The position numbers were made by a program, and so were the translations under genes. The notes below the pieces were generated by a model. The model worked only from the letters and a program-made list of their open reading frames with translations, was not told where the DNA came from and ran no database searches. A DNA stretch of 39,675 bases from Oscillospiraceae bacterium (GTDB taxonomy: Bacteria > Bacillota_A > Clostridia > Oscillospirales > Oscillospiraceae), in assembly GCA_017408725.1 (NCBI GenBank), contig JAFQUA010000079.1, forward strand, positions 1 to 39,675, written 5' to 3'. Below are positions 15,593 to 24,025 of the stretch, piece after piece (position 1 is the first letter of the stretch; every line of letters begins with the position of its first letter).

Positions 15593-16054
15593 TTATTTTG
15601 CGTCCTTTAATAGATCGCCGGTCAGAGAGGAATTGTACACATATACCGTATAGTAATTCCCTCCGCTGAAATCAGCATGGTCAAATTGGATGGTCTTATG
15701 TACCAGCGCACTGTGGGTGAATTGACTCCCGGTCTGGGCCATGCTACCTGCCTCTTCAAACACAGCATCCAAAGCCGTAGCGCAGGTCTGGGCTGCGGTA
15801 TTCGATTCACATTTGATCAAAGCAGCGCAGAAAAACTGCAGGGTCTTTTCATCATCGCCGTTGAGGTGACCGAAAGCGGTTTTCACTTCCACCACTTCCA
15901 CCTTATACTTCTGCAGCGTAGCCTTAAGCTGGATTTCCAGTTCCTTTGCCGCAGCATCCGCCACATTGCCGGCAATGTCTCCCACCACGGCACAGCCGGA
16001 AACCGTACCGAAAAGCAAAACTGCCGCCAAAAATAACGCAATCATTCTACGCAT
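15593..16054 (-). CDS. Small secreted lipoprotein, unknown function
   Basis: This 153-aa protein starts with a lipoprotein signal peptide (MRRMIALFLAAVLLFGTVSG) whose lipobox places the lipidated Cys at residue 21. The mature part has an amphipathic helical start (VADAAAKELEIQLKATLQKY) and a mixed alpha/beta region; I do not recognise a family. GGAGGTG precedes the ATG at 16054, and a promoter (16086-16114) drives it away from the divergent tdk operon. It is a single-gene unit. Confidence 0.8.
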   Translation of the reverse strand: MRRMIALFLAAVLLFGTVSGCAVVGDIAGNVADAAAKELEIQLKATLQKYKVEVVEVKTAFGHLNGDDEKTLQFFCAALIKCESNTAAQTCATALDAVFEEAGSMAQTGSQFTHSALVHKTIQFDHADFSGGNYYTVYVYNSSLTGDLLKDAK

Positions 16055-16085
16055 ATTTATGACACCTCCATTGAAATCTGCTGGT

Positions 16086-16114
16086 ATTTTCTCACAATCC
16101 TGCCATTTTGTCAA
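16086..16114 (-). promoter_or_regulatory. Promoter of the small lipoprotein gene
   Basis: On the minus strand, TTGACA (16109-16114), 17 bases and GAAAAT (16086-16091). Confidence 0.6.
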
Positions 16115-16149
16115 TCCGCTTCCATTTTGCAAACTGAAACAGAATCCGC

Positions 16150-16178
16150 TTGCAAACAGGCTGGTTATTTGGTACAAT
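16150..16178 (+). promoter_or_regulatory. Promoter of the nucleoside salvage operon
   Basis: TTGCAA (16150-16155), 17 bases and TACAAT (16173-16178) lie 27 bases before the tdk start. Confidence 0.75.
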
Positions 16179-16205
16179 AGTAAAAGAAATTGGAGGTAGA
16201 CAGAT

Positions 16206-16808
16206 ATGGCCAAGCTCTATTTTAAGTACGGTGCCATGGGTTCCAGTAAGACGGCCCAGGCTCTGATCACCAAGTATAACTACGAAGAAAACGACATGAA
16301 GGTCTGGCTCATCAAGCCCAGTGCCGACACCCGCGACGGTGCCGCCACCATCCGCAGCCGTATCGGTCTGGAGGCCGAGTGTGAGATCATCACCCCGGGT
16401 AAGGATATTTATGAGCGCTATCGGGAAGGCTTTGATGGGAATTGCCATGCGGTCATCGTAGACGAATGTCAGTTCCTGACGGTAGAGCAGATCGATCAGC
16501 TTCGCGCCATTGTCAACGATTTCCGTGTGCCGGTCATGTGCTTCGGTCTGCGTACCGACTTCCAAACCAAGCTGTTTCCCGGTTCCCGGCGTTTAATGGA
16601 GCTGGCGGACTGTATTGAAGAGATCAAAACCATGTGCGATTGCGGCTGTAAAGCTACTGTCAATGCCCGAATCTCTAACGGATATATCGTCACCAAGGGT
16701 GCGCAGGTGGTGCTGGGCGGCAACGACAGCTATATCGCCATGTGCCACAGCTGCTATATCCACGGCATACAGGAACATAAAAAAATCAAACTTCACGGAC
16801 AGAACTAA
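16206..16808 (+). CDS. tdk: Thymidine kinase (type II)
   Basis: This 200-aa cytosolic enzyme phosphorylates thymidine to dTMP using ATP. It has the type II signatures: P-loop [13 protein letters not shown] (residues 6-18), the Walker B-like VIVDECQFL (about 88-96) with catalytic Glu, the structural zinc ligands CDCGCKA and CHSC, and the lasso-region residues near YIVTKGAQV. The P-loop reads GSSKT where many enzymes have SGKT/S. The ATG at 16206 follows GGAGG. It is first in the salvage operon; deoC starts 14 bases after its stop. Confidence 0.94.
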   Translation: MAKLYFKYGAMGSSKTAQALITKYNYEENDMKVWLIKPSADTRDGAATIRSRIGLEAECEIITPGKDIYERYREGFDGNCHAVIVDECQFLTVEQIDQLRAIVNDFRVPVMCFGLRTDFQTKLFPGSRRLMELADCIEEIKTMCDCGCKATVNARISNGYIVTKGAQVVLGGNDSYIAMCHSCYIHGIQEHKKIKLHGQN

Positions 16809-16822
16809 AAGGAGAATATATT

Positions 16823-17491
16823 ATGGAACTGAAAGACATTCTCGCCAAGTGCGACCACACTTTGCTTGCTCAGACCGCTACCTGGGAGGAGATCAAAGCT
16901 ATCTGCGATGACGGCATGAAGTACTCCTGCGCCTCCGTCTGCATTCCCGCCGCTCATGTGAAGCAGGCGAAAGAATATGTCGGCGAAAGATTAGCCATCT
17001 GCACCGTCATCGGCTTCCCCAACGGTTATGCCACCACCGCGGCCAAATGCTTCATGGCAAGCGATGCCGTAGATAACGGCGCTGACGAAGTGGATATGGT
17101 CATCAACATCGGCTGGGCCAAGGAATGCAAGTGGGAAGAGATTACCGCTGAGATTGCCGCCATCAAGACTGCCTGCAAAGGCAAGCTCCTGAAGGTCATC
17201 ATCGAGACCTGTCTGCTGACAGATGACGAAAAGATTGCCCTTTGCAAATGCGTTTCCGATTCCGGCGCAGACTATATCAAGACCTCCACCGGGTTTTCCA
17301 AGGCCGGCGCCACCTTCGCCGATGTGGAGCTGTTCGCGAAGCATGTCGCTCCCCATGTAAAGATTAAGGCCGCCGGTGGTATCTCTTCCCTGGAAGATGC
17401 AGAAAAATTCATCGAACTGGGCGCTTCCCGTCTCGGCACTTCCCGCATCGTCAAGATTGCCAAGGGTCTTGAAAACGACGGCACTTATTAA
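16823..17491 (+). CDS. deoC: Deoxyribose-phosphate aldolase
   Basis: This 222-aa class I aldolase splits 2-deoxyribose-5-phosphate into glyceraldehyde-3-phosphate and acetaldehyde. Active-site motifs are EVDMVINIG (Asp), [11 protein letters not shown], the Schiff-base Lys in DYIKTSTGF (about residue 151) and KIKAAGGI with the second Lys (about residue 180). Length matches the family. AAAGGAG precedes the ATG. It lies between tdk and deoD, 13 bases before the latter, and completes the deoxyribonucleoside degradation route with deoD and deoB. Confidence 0.96.
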   Translation: MELKDILAKCDHTLLAQTATWEEIKAICDDGMKYSCASVCIPAAHVKQAKEYVGERLAICTVIGFPNGYATTAAKCFMASDAVDNGADEVDMVINIGWAKECKWEEITAEIAAIKTACKGKLLKVIIETCLLTDDEKIALCKCVSDSGADYIKTSTGFSKAGATFADVELFAKHVAPHVKIKAAGGISSLEDAEKFIELGASRLGTSRIVKIAKGLENDGTY

Positions 17492-17504
17492 GGAGGAAAC
17501 CGTT

Positions 17505-18257
17505 ATGTCCAACTTCCCCAAAACCCCTCATATCAATGTCCTTGATGACATTGGCTTCGGTAAGACCGTACTGATGCCCGGTGACCCTCTGCGGGCTAAA
17601 TTCATTGCCGAAAACTTTCTGGAAAATCCCGTGCTTGTGAACAATGTCCGTGGTGTGCAGGGTCACACCGGTTATTATAAAGGTGTCAAGGTGTCCGTCA
17701 TGGCTTCCGGCATGGGCATGCCCGCCATCGGCATTTATTCCCACGAGCTTTTCAACAGCTTCGGCGTGGAGAACATCATCCGTGTAGGCTCCGCCGGTTC
17801 CATTCAGGATCATATCAATCTCTATGACATCGTGCTGGCGCAGGGCGCCTGCACCGATTCTGCGTGGCAGAACCAGTTCCATCTGCCCGGCACCTTTGCC
17901 CCCATCGCCTCCTACGAACTGTTGAGCGAAGCTGTGAAAGCCTGCGAAGCAGCTGGCGCTACCTATCATGTAGGCAATGTGAACTCTTCCGATGTATTCT
18001 ACGGTGACCATGTGGATGTTCCCGCGGGGCTGGACAGTGTTTACGGTCTGAAGAAGATGGGCGTTATGGCGCTGGAGATGGAAGCCGCCGCTCTATATAT
18101 GAATGCCGCCCGTTACGGCAAGCGTGGTCTTTGCATCTGCACCATTTCCGATCATGTTCTCAAGGGTGTGGAAACATCCGCTGAGGAACGGCAGAATTCC
18201 TTCACCACCATGATGAAGGTGGCGCTGGATGTTGCCGTGGCAATGGAGTGCAAATAA
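17505..18257 (+). CDS. deoD: Purine-nucleoside phosphorylase (DeoD type)
   Basis: This 250-aa enzyme phosphorolyses purine (deoxy)nucleosides to base and (deoxy)ribose-1-phosphate. It has the hexameric, bacterial-type signatures: MPGDPLRAKFIAE at the N-terminus, GMGMPAIGIYSHELF, RVGSAGSI and the substrate-binding EMEAAALY (about residues 188-195) with ISDH later. I chose the ATG at 17505, preceded by AAGGAGGA; the frame runs further upstream inside deoC without a start signal. A hairpin (18271-18292) separates it from deoB. Confidence 0.95.
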   Translation: MSNFPKTPHINVLDDIGFGKTVLMPGDPLRAKFIAENFLENPVLVNNVRGVQGHTGYYKGVKVSVMASGMGMPAIGIYSHELFNSFGVENIIRVGSAGSIQDHINLYDIVLAQGACTDSAWQNQFHLPGTFAPIASYELLSEAVKACEAAGATYHVGNVNSSDVFYGDHVDVPAGLDSVYGLKKMGVMALEMEAAALYMNAARYGKRGLCICTISDHVLKGVETSAEERQNSFTTMMKVALDVAVAMECK

Positions 18258-18270
18258 CGGATATGATACA

Positions 18271-18292
18271 TGGGGAGGGTTTTTCCTCCCCA
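18271..18292 (+). terminator. Intercistronic hairpin between deoD and deoB
   Basis: TGGGGAGG (18271-18278) pairs with CCTCCCCA (18285-18292). The U-tract after it is weak (TATTCTC), so it may stabilise the mRNA end or attenuate only partly. Confidence 0.5.
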
Positions 18293-18315
18293 TATTCTCA
18301 CTGTGAGGTGAATCT

Positions 18316-19479
18316 ATGAAACGCGTATTTTTGATCGTTCTGGACTCTTTCGGCATTGGCAAGATGCCCGATAGTCCTTCCTTCGGCGATGTAGGCGTCA
18401 ACACCCTTGCTGCCTGCGCCAAATCTGAGTCTCTTTGTATTCCCAATATGATTTCTGCCGGTTTGGGCAATATCGACGGTGTCTCCTGCCTGCCCAAAGC
18501 AGTCGCCACCGGCGCTTTTGCCCGTCTGGCGGAAAGCTCCATGGGCAAGGACACCACCATCGGCCACTGGGAAATTGCCGGTATCGTATCCCCCGATCCT
18601 CTGCCCACCTATCCCAACGGTTTTCCGGAGGAGATCCTCGAACCCTTTCGGCAGGCAACCGGACGGGGTATTCTGGCAAACGCCCCCTGGAGCGGCACTG
18701 CCGTCATCGAGGAATTCGGCGAGGAGCACATAAAAACCGGGGATCTGATTGTCTACACTTCCGCCGACTCCGTATTCCAGATCGCTGCCCACGAGGAGAT
18801 CGTCCCCATCAAGCAGCTTTACGAGTACTGCCGCATTGCAAGGTCGCTGCTGGTTGGCAAGCATGGCGTGGGCCGGGTCATCGCCCGTCCCTTCATCGGC
18901 ACTCCCGGCAACTTCAAGCGCACCTCCAACCGCCACGACTATTCTCTGGAGCCGCCCAAGCAAACCCTGCTGGACGCTGTGAAAGCTGCCGGATTGGATT
19001 CCATTGCCGTTGGCAAGATTTATGATATCTTCGCCGGTCAGGGCGTGACTGAGCATGTGTACAATAAGAACAACGCCGACGGCATGCAGCACACGCTGAA
19101 TTATGCCGCAAAGGACTTTAACGGTCTGTGCTTTGTCAATCTGGTGGACTTTGATATGCTTTACGGCCACCGCCGGGATATTGACGGTTATGCCAAAGCA
19201 CTGACAGAATTTGACACATGGCTGCCCAGCCTGCTGGAAAAGCTGGGTGATGAGGACATCGTTATGATCACCGCCGACCACGGCTGTGACCCTGCCTATA
19301 CCGCCACCACCGACCACACCAGAGAATATGTTCCCCTGCTGGTACTGGGTAAACGGGTTAAATCCGCAAATCTCGGCACCCGGGCATCCTTTGCAGATAT
19401 CGCGGCTACCGCCGCGGAGCTGCTGGGCGTTGATCTGGACACCCCCGGCAAAAGCTTTGCCAAGGAGGTGCTTTTATGA
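18316..19479 (+). CDS. deoB: Phosphopentomutase
   Basis: This 387-aa metal enzyme of the alkaline-phosphatase superfamily interconverts (deoxy)ribose-1- and 5-phosphate. Seen motifs are the metal-binding LDSFGIG at the N-terminus, the phosphorylated-Thr region GKDTTIGHWEIAG (about 77-89), NLVDFDMLYGHRRD (about 275-288) and ITADHGCDP (about 318-326). GTGAGGTG precedes the ATG at 18316. Its stop overlaps the cdd start by four bases (ATGA). It passes the product of DeoD to DeoC or to the pentose-phosphate pool. Confidence 0.96.
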   Translation: MKRVFLIVLDSFGIGKMPDSPSFGDVGVNTLAACAKSESLCIPNMISAGLGNIDGVSCLPKAVATGAFARLAESSMGKDTTIGHWEIAGIVSPDPLPTYPNGFPEEILEPFRQATGRGILANAPWSGTAVIEEFGEEHIKTGDLIVYTSADSVFQIAAHEEIVPIKQLYEYCRIARSLLVGKHGVGRVIARPFIGTPGNFKRTSNRHDYSLEPPKQTLLDAVKAAGLDSIAVGKIYDIFAGQGVTEHVYNKNNADGMQHTLNYAAKDFNGLCFVNLVDFDMLYGHRRDIDGYAKALTEFDTWLPSLLEKLGDEDIVMITADHGCDPAYTATTDHTREYVPLLVLGKRVKSANLGTRASFADIAATAAELLGVDLDTPGKSFAKEVLL

Positions 19480-19886
19480 CACCAGAAAAGCTCATTGAAC
19501 TGGCAAAGGAAGCCATGACCCACGCCTATATCCCCTACTCCGGCTATAAAGTCGGTGCGGCGCTGCTGTGCGCTGACGGCAAGGTCTATCAAGGCTGCAA
19601 CATTGAAAATGCATCCTTCACGCCCACGGTCTGCGCCGAGCGTACTGCCTTTTTTAAGGCAGTTTACGACGGTCACCGGGATTTTACCGCCATCGCCATC
19701 TGCGGTGGCAAGGATGGCATCATCACCGGTCCGTTCCCCCCCTGCGGTGTCTGCCGTCAGGTGATGCGGGAATTCTGCGAGGACGATTTTGTGGTTTATT
19801 TGGCCGGTGACGGGGATTCTTATGAAAAACTGACCCTTGACCAGCTGCTTCCCCACAGTTTTTCCGCCAAAAAGCACATGGGCTGA
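19476..19886 (+). CDS. cdd: Cytidine deaminase
   Basis: This 136-aa homotetrameric-type enzyme deaminates cytidine and deoxycytidine to uridine and deoxyuridine. The zinc site is complete: TVCAERTAFFKAV (Cys ligand and catalytic Glu, about residues 52-64) and PPCGVCRQVMREF (two Cys ligands, about 87-99). The substrate region YSGYKVGAALL and CNIENAS is also present. It starts inside the stop of deoB, so it is co-translated. It is the last enzyme of the salvage block before the BMP transporter. Confidence 0.96.
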   Translation: MTPEKLIELAKEAMTHAYIPYSGYKVGAALLCADGKVYQGCNIENASFTPTVCAERTAFFKAVYDGHRDFTAIAICGGKDGIITGPFPPCGVCRQVMREFCEDDFVVYLAGDGDSYEKLTLDQLLPHSFSAKKHMG

Positions 19887-19906
19887 ACCCTTTTGTTGTG
19901 CGTTTC

Positions 19907-19919
19907 TACAAATTTTGTA
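19907..19919. promoter_or_regulatory. Palindrome upstream of the BMP promoter
   Basis: TACAAA-T-TTTGTA is a perfect 13-base palindrome ending 8 bases before the -35 box of the BMP promoter. It could be a regulator site; its binding protein is unknown. Confidence 0.35.
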
Positions 19920-19926
19920 AAATAAG

Positions 19927-19955
19927 TTGATTTTTATAACCAACTGTGCGACAAT
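19927..19955 (+). promoter_or_regulatory. Candidate internal promoter before the BMP lipoprotein
   Basis: TTGATT (19927-19932), 17 bases and GACAAT (19950-19955) lie 51 bases before the start codon. Confidence 0.55.
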
Positions 19956-20006
19956 AATTATAGGTATGAAGAAATACCAACAAAAATAATTTTGGAGGAA
20001 TATAAA

Positions 20007-21188
20007 ATGAAGAAGATTCTGGCACTGCTGCTGGCTTGCCTGATGGTAGCTTCCCTGTTCGCCGGCTGCCAGCCCGCCGCTGAGGAGCAGACAGACAACA
20101 AGATCGCCATGGTTACCGACTACGGTGATATCACCGACCAGTCTTTCAACCAGACCACTTGGGAAGCCGTTGTTAAGTTCGGCAAGGACAACAACATCCC
20201 CACCAAGTACTACAAGCCCACCACCAACGATACCGCCGGCCGTGTTGCTTCCGTGGAACTGGCAATCGCTGAGGGCCACAATGTTATCGTTATGCCCGGT
20301 TACGCTTTCGGCGGCACCATCGCTGAGTGCGCTTCCAAGTACCCCAACGTCAAGTTCATCGCTCTGGACGTTGCCAAGGGTGACCTGCTGGAGGCCGGCG
20401 TTGCTCTGAAGGGCGAATCCTATGACTACAATCCCGACAACTGGGATCTGAGCAAGTATGTTGACATGAGCAATGTCTACTGCGCTATCTATCAGGAAGA
20501 GCTGGCTGGCTACATGGCCGGTTACGCTGCTGTCAAGCTGGGTTACACCAAGCTGGGCTTCCTGGGCGGTATGGCTGTTCCCGCTGTTATCCGCTATGGC
20601 TACGGCTATGTTCAGGGCGCTGCTGCCGCTGCTGACGAACTGGCCATCGAAATCGACATCAAGTACATCTACGGCGGTCAGTTCTTCGGCGATGCCGACA
20701 TCACCGCTGTTATGGACACCTGGTACGGCGCAGGCACCGAGGTCGTCTTCGCTTGCGGCGGCGGCATCTACACCTCTGCTGCTGAAGCTGCCAAGAAGGT
20801 TAATGGCAAGGTCATCGGCGTTGATGTTGACCAGGCTGCCATCATCGACGGCGCTTACGGCGCAGGCATGACCGTCACCTCCGCTATGAAGGGTCTGTAC
20901 CCCACCACAATCGACACCCTGACCGATGTTCTGATCAACAACAAGTGGGATAACTACAAGGGCAAGATCGAGACTCTGGGTCTGGTTTCCGGCACTGACG
21001 CTGCCCTGAACTACGTTCAGATCCCCACCACCACTCAGTTTGTGGAAGGCAAGTTCACCGCTGCCGACTACGCTGCCATGGTTAAGGCTATGTTCGAAGG
21101 CACCATCAAGGTTTCCAGCGACATCGCCAACGCTCCCGTTGTAGGCGACAAGGTCAACGTCGAGTACCTGGGCAACATCAAGGGTTAA
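20007..21188 (+). CDS. BMP-family nucleoside-binding lipoprotein
   Basis: This 393-aa extracellular lipoprotein is the substrate-binding subunit of a nucleoside ABC importer (Bmp/PnrA family). A signal peptide ends at LFAGC with lipidated Cys about residue 20. The mature domain shows KIAMVTDYGDITDQSFNQ, the VMPGYAFGGTIAECA region and EVVFACGGGIYTSA, all typical of PnrA-type binding proteins. GGAGG is nine bases before the ATG at 20007. Codon use is strongly biased, consistent with high expression. A UUCG-loop terminator follows the gene, so the binding protein is probably made in excess over the transporter genes downstream. Purine and pyrimidine nucleosides are the likely ligands. Confidence 0.92.
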   Translation: MKKILALLLACLMVASLFAGCQPAAEEQTDNKIAMVTDYGDITDQSFNQTTWEAVVKFGKDNNIPTKYYKPTTNDTAGRVASVELAIAEGHNVIVMPGYAFGGTIAECASKYPNVKFIALDVAKGDLLEAGVALKGESYDYNPDNWDLSKYVDMSNVYCAIYQEELAGYMAGYAAVKLGYTKLGFLGGMAVPAVIRYGYGYVQGAAAAADELAIEIDIKYIYGGQFFGDADITAVMDTWYGAGTEVVFACGGGIYTSAAEAAKKVNGKVIGVDVDQAAIIDGAYGAGMTVTSAMKGLYPTTIDTLTDVLINNKWDNYKGKIETLGLVSGTDAALNYVQIPTTTQFVEGKFTAADYAAMVKAMFEGTIKVSSDIANAPVVGDKVNVEYLGNIKG

Positions 21189-21200
21189 TTTTTCTCAAAA

Positions 21201-21228
21201 AGAACCGGCTTCGGCCGGTTCTTTTTTA
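21201..21228 (+). terminator. UUCG-loop terminator after the BMP gene
   Basis: AGAACCGGC (21201-21209), loop TTCG, GCCGGTTCT (21214-21222), then TTTTT. It would reduce transcription into the transporter genes. Confidence 0.88.
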
Positions 21229-21259
21229 TTGCAAAAACGGGATAAACCTGTCAAAAATC

Positions 21260-21275
21260 GCAAAATATATTTTGC
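21260..21275. promoter_or_regulatory. 16-bp perfect palindrome overlapping the -35 box
   Basis: GCAAAATATATTTTGC is a perfect palindrome whose right end overlaps the TTGCAA -35 box (21272-21277) of the transporter promoter. A repressor bound here would block RNA polymerase. Confidence 0.5.
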
Positions 21276-21300
21276 AAAAGCACCTTCTGTATGGTATTAT
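21272..21300 (+). promoter_or_regulatory. Promoter of the nucleoside ABC transporter genes
   Basis: TTGCAA (21272-21277), 17 bases and TATTAT (21295-21300), 62 bases before the TTG start. Confidence 0.6.
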
Positions 21301-21362
21301 TGAAATATATGACTGCGGAATATAGGACTTTGTCCTCTAGCCGCGCAAGGAGGTATGCAGAA

Positions 21363-22889
21363 TTGGAAAACTATGCAGTGGAAATGCTGCACATCACGAA
21401 GCGGTTTCCCGGTATCATCGCCAACGACGATATTACCCTGCAGCTGAAAAAGGGTGAAATTCATGCCCTTCTGGGCGAAAACGGCGCCGGCAAATCCACT
21501 TTGATGAGCGTTCTGTTCGGTATGTATCAAGCCGAGGAAGGAATCATCAAAAAAGATGGTACGGAAGTTAAAATCAACAATCCCAACGACGCCAACGCTC
21601 TGGGTATCGGTATGGTCCATCAGCATTTCAAACTGGTGGAATGCTTCTCTGTTCTGGATAACATCATCCTTGGTGTAGAAAATACCAAAAACGGCATTCT
21701 CCAAAGAGCCGCTGCCCGGAAAAAGGTAATGGCACTGTCTGAAAAATACGGTCTGCATGTAAATCCCGATGCTCTGATTGAAGATATCTCCGTGGGTATG
21801 CAGCAGCGTACTGAGATCCTGAAAATGCTGTATCGGGATAATGAGATTTTGATTTTCGACGAACCTACAGCAGTTTTGACCCCTCAGGAGATTGAAGAAC
21901 TGCTGCAAATCATGAAGAATCTGGCAGCCGAAGGAAAATCCATTCTCTTTATTTCCCACAAGCTCAATGAGATCATGGCCGTTGCGGATCGCTGCACCGT
22001 TCTGCGCAAGGGCAAATACATCGGTACCGTGAATATTGCCGACACATCCAAGGCTGAGCTTTCCCGGATGATGGTTGGCCGCGATGTGGAATTTGCCGTC
22101 AGTAAGGATGCGGCAAAGCCTGCCAATGTGGTTCTGGATGTTGAGGATCTGTCTGTTGTTTCCAAGGTCAGCAAGAAAAACGCAGTCAGCAATGTTTCCT
22201 TCCAGGTTCGTGCCGGTGAAATTGTCTGCATTGCCGGTATCGACGGCAACGGTCAGACCGAACTGGTATATGGCATCTCCGGTCTGGAGCCTGTTTCCGG
22301 CGGCAAAGTTCGTTTGCTTGGTCAGGACATCACCTACGCTCCCATCCGTAAGCGTTCTGTTTCTGGTATGAGCCATATTCCCGAAGACCGCCATAAGCAC
22401 GGTCTGGTGCTGGATTATACCCTGGAAGACAACATGATCCTGCAGCGCTATTTTGAGCCCGAGTTTACCAACTGCTTTGGTTTCATGCGCCGCAAAAACA
22501 TCCGTGCCTATGCTGAGCGCCTCATCGACACCTATGATGTCCGCAGCGGTCAGGGTCCCGTCACCATCTCCCGGTCCATGTCCGGCGGTAACCAGCAAAA
22601 GGCAATCATTGCCCGTGAGATCGATAAAGATCCCCAGCTTTTGATTGCCGTTCAGCCTACCCGTGGTCTGGACGTTGGTGCTATTGAATTTGTTCATAAG
22701 CAAATCGTTGCCCAACGGGATGCGGGCAAGGCTGTTCTTCTTGTCTCTCTCGAGCTGGACGAGGTCATGACTGTATCTGACCGGATTCTTGTCATGTATG
22801 AAGGCGAGATCGTTGGCGAACTGGATCCCAAAACCACCACAGTTGAAGAACTCGGCCTTTACATGGCCGGTGCCAAAAAGGAGGGGTGA
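21363..22889 (+). CDS. Nucleoside ABC importer ATPase (two ABC domains)
   Basis: This 508-aa protein powers nucleoside import. The first ABC domain has Walker A GENGAGKST, signature ISVGMQQRTEIL and Walker B LIFDEPTAVL. The second has a degenerate Walker A (GIDGNGQTEL), signature MSGGNQQKAIIARE and a Walker B in which the Asp-Glu is replaced (LLIAVQPTRGLDVG). This asymmetry is normal for the NupA/RbsA/BMP class. The start is most likely TTG at 21363, because AAGGAGG lies eight bases upstream; the ATG inside that spacer is out of frame, and the next in-frame ATG is 12 codons later. It ends at the permease gene, whose start region overlaps or abuts the stop. Confidence 0.92.
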   Translation: MENYAVEMLHITKRFPGIIANDDITLQLKKGEIHALLGENGAGKSTLMSVLFGMYQAEEGIIKKDGTEVKINNPNDANALGIGMVHQHFKLVECFSVLDNIILGVENTKNGILQRAAARKKVMALSEKYGLHVNPDALIEDISVGMQQRTEILKMLYRDNEILIFDEPTAVLTPQEIEELLQIMKNLAAEGKSILFISHKLNEIMAVADRCTVLRKGKYIGTVNIADTSKAELSRMMVGRDVEFAVSKDAAKPANVVLDVEDLSVVSKVSKKNAVSNVSFQVRAGEIVCIAGIDGNGQTELVYGISGLEPVSGGKVRLLGQDITYAPIRKRSVSGMSHIPEDRHKHGLVLDYTLEDNMILQRYFEPEFTNCFGFMRRKNIRAYAERLIDTYDVRSGQGPVTISRSMSGGNQQKAIIAREIDKDPQLLIAVQPTRGLDVGAIEFVHKQIVAQRDAGKAVLLVSLELDEVMTVSDRILVMYEGEIVGELDPKTTTVEELGLYMAGAKKEG

Positions 22890-22894
22890 TCGCA

Positions 22895-24025
22895 GTGAAA
22901 AAAGAAAGAACTTCTCTCATCCGGCAGGACGGTTTCCAGACGCTGCTGTCCTCTCTGATCTGTATTCTGGGCGGTCTGCTGGTTGGCTATCTGGTACTGC
23001 TGCTGATCGAGCCAAGAGGTGCATTTGATGCCATTATAGCCGTTATGAAAAGCTTTTTCCGCTATCCCGGCATGCTGAAGCTGAAGTACTTCGGTCAGAC
23101 ATTGGTGCGTACCGTGCCTCTGCTGCTGTGCTCTCTTTCCGTTCTGTTTGCCTATAAGGTAGGCATGTTTAACATTGGTGTAGCCGGTCAGTATGTAGCC
23201 GGTGCCTGCGCCTCCCTGTATGCTGCACTGGCATGGAACCTTCCCTGGTATCTGTGCCTGTTGATAGGCATGGCCGCCGGCGCGCTGCTGGGCGCTCTGG
23301 CCGGTCTGCTTAAAACCCTGTGCAATGTGAATGTGGTCATTTCCGGCATCATGCTCAACTGGATCGTGCTGTATCTGACCAACCTTATTCTAACCGTTGT
23401 AAAAAGCCCCAACAGCCCCTATACCAAGACTCTGCAGGGTACCAATCCCGGCGCGCTGCTGCCCAATCTGGGACTGCCTGCACTGTTCGGCGGCGAAAAG
23501 AGTGTGACCATCGCCATTCCGTTGGCGCTGATCGTTGCCGTGGTGATCTGGATCGTACTGAACAAGACCAAGTTCGGTTACGAGCTGAAGGCGACCGGCG
23601 GTAACTACCATGCCGCCAAGTACTGCGGTATGAAGGAAAACCGCAACATTATTCTGACCATGGTGGTCTCCGGCGCATTGGCGGGTCTGGGTGCCTGCCT
23701 GCTGTATCAGACCGGTATTGAAGATTGGGAAACCACCATCTCCTCCGTTCCCGCAATGGGCTTTAACGGCATCGCCGCGGCATTCCTCGGCGGTCTGAAC
23801 CCCATCGGCTCTATTCTATCCTCCTTCTTCATTCAGTATATCACTCTGGGTGGCGGCAATGTGGATCTGCAGATCTACTCCTCTCAGATATCCAGCCTGA
23901 TCTCCAGCCTGATCATCTATCTGTGCGCTTTTGTCGCATTCTTTAAGTACTTTATCCAAGCCCGCATCCGCAAAAATGACGAAAAACTCGCTGCAGCGCA
24001 AAAGGAAGGAGGCGAGGGTAAATGA
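22895..24025 (+). CDS. Nucleoside ABC importer permease 1
   Basis: This 376-aa inner membrane permease of the BPD_transp_2 type has about ten hydrophobic segments. Family-typical blocks are VGMFNIGVAGQYVAGA, LLGALAGLLKTLCNVNVVISGIMLNWI and AMGFNGIAAAFLGGLNPIG. I chose the GTG at 22895, ten bases after AAGGAGG; a GTG at 22886 overlaps the stop of the ATPase gene but sits only one base from the ribosome-binding site. It overlaps permease 2 by four bases. Confidence 0.92.
   Translation: MKKERTSLIRQDGFQTLLSSLICILGGLLVGYLVLLLIEPRGAFDAIIAVMKSFFRYPGMLKLKYFGQTLVRTVPLLLCSLSVLFAYKVGMFNIGVAGQYVAGACASLYAALAWNLPWYLCLLIGMAAGALLGALAGLLKTLCNVNVVISGIMLNWIVLYLTNLILTVVKSPNSPYTKTLQGTNPGALLPNLGLPALFGGEKSVTIAIPLALIVAVVIWIVLNKTKFGYELKATGGNYHAAKYCGMKENRNIILTMVVSGALAGLGACLLYQTGIEDWETTISSVPAMGFNGIAAAFLGGLNPIGSILSSFFIQYITLGGGNVDLQIYSSQISSLISSLIIYLCAFVAFFKYFIQARIRKNDEKLAAAQKEGGEGK

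Noticed and set aside
22085..22705. Frameshift or damage in the second ABC domain of the nucleoside ATPase because Walker A and B are degenerate
   Set aside because: Degeneration of the second site is normal for this class of nucleoside/sugar importers, and the frame is intact.
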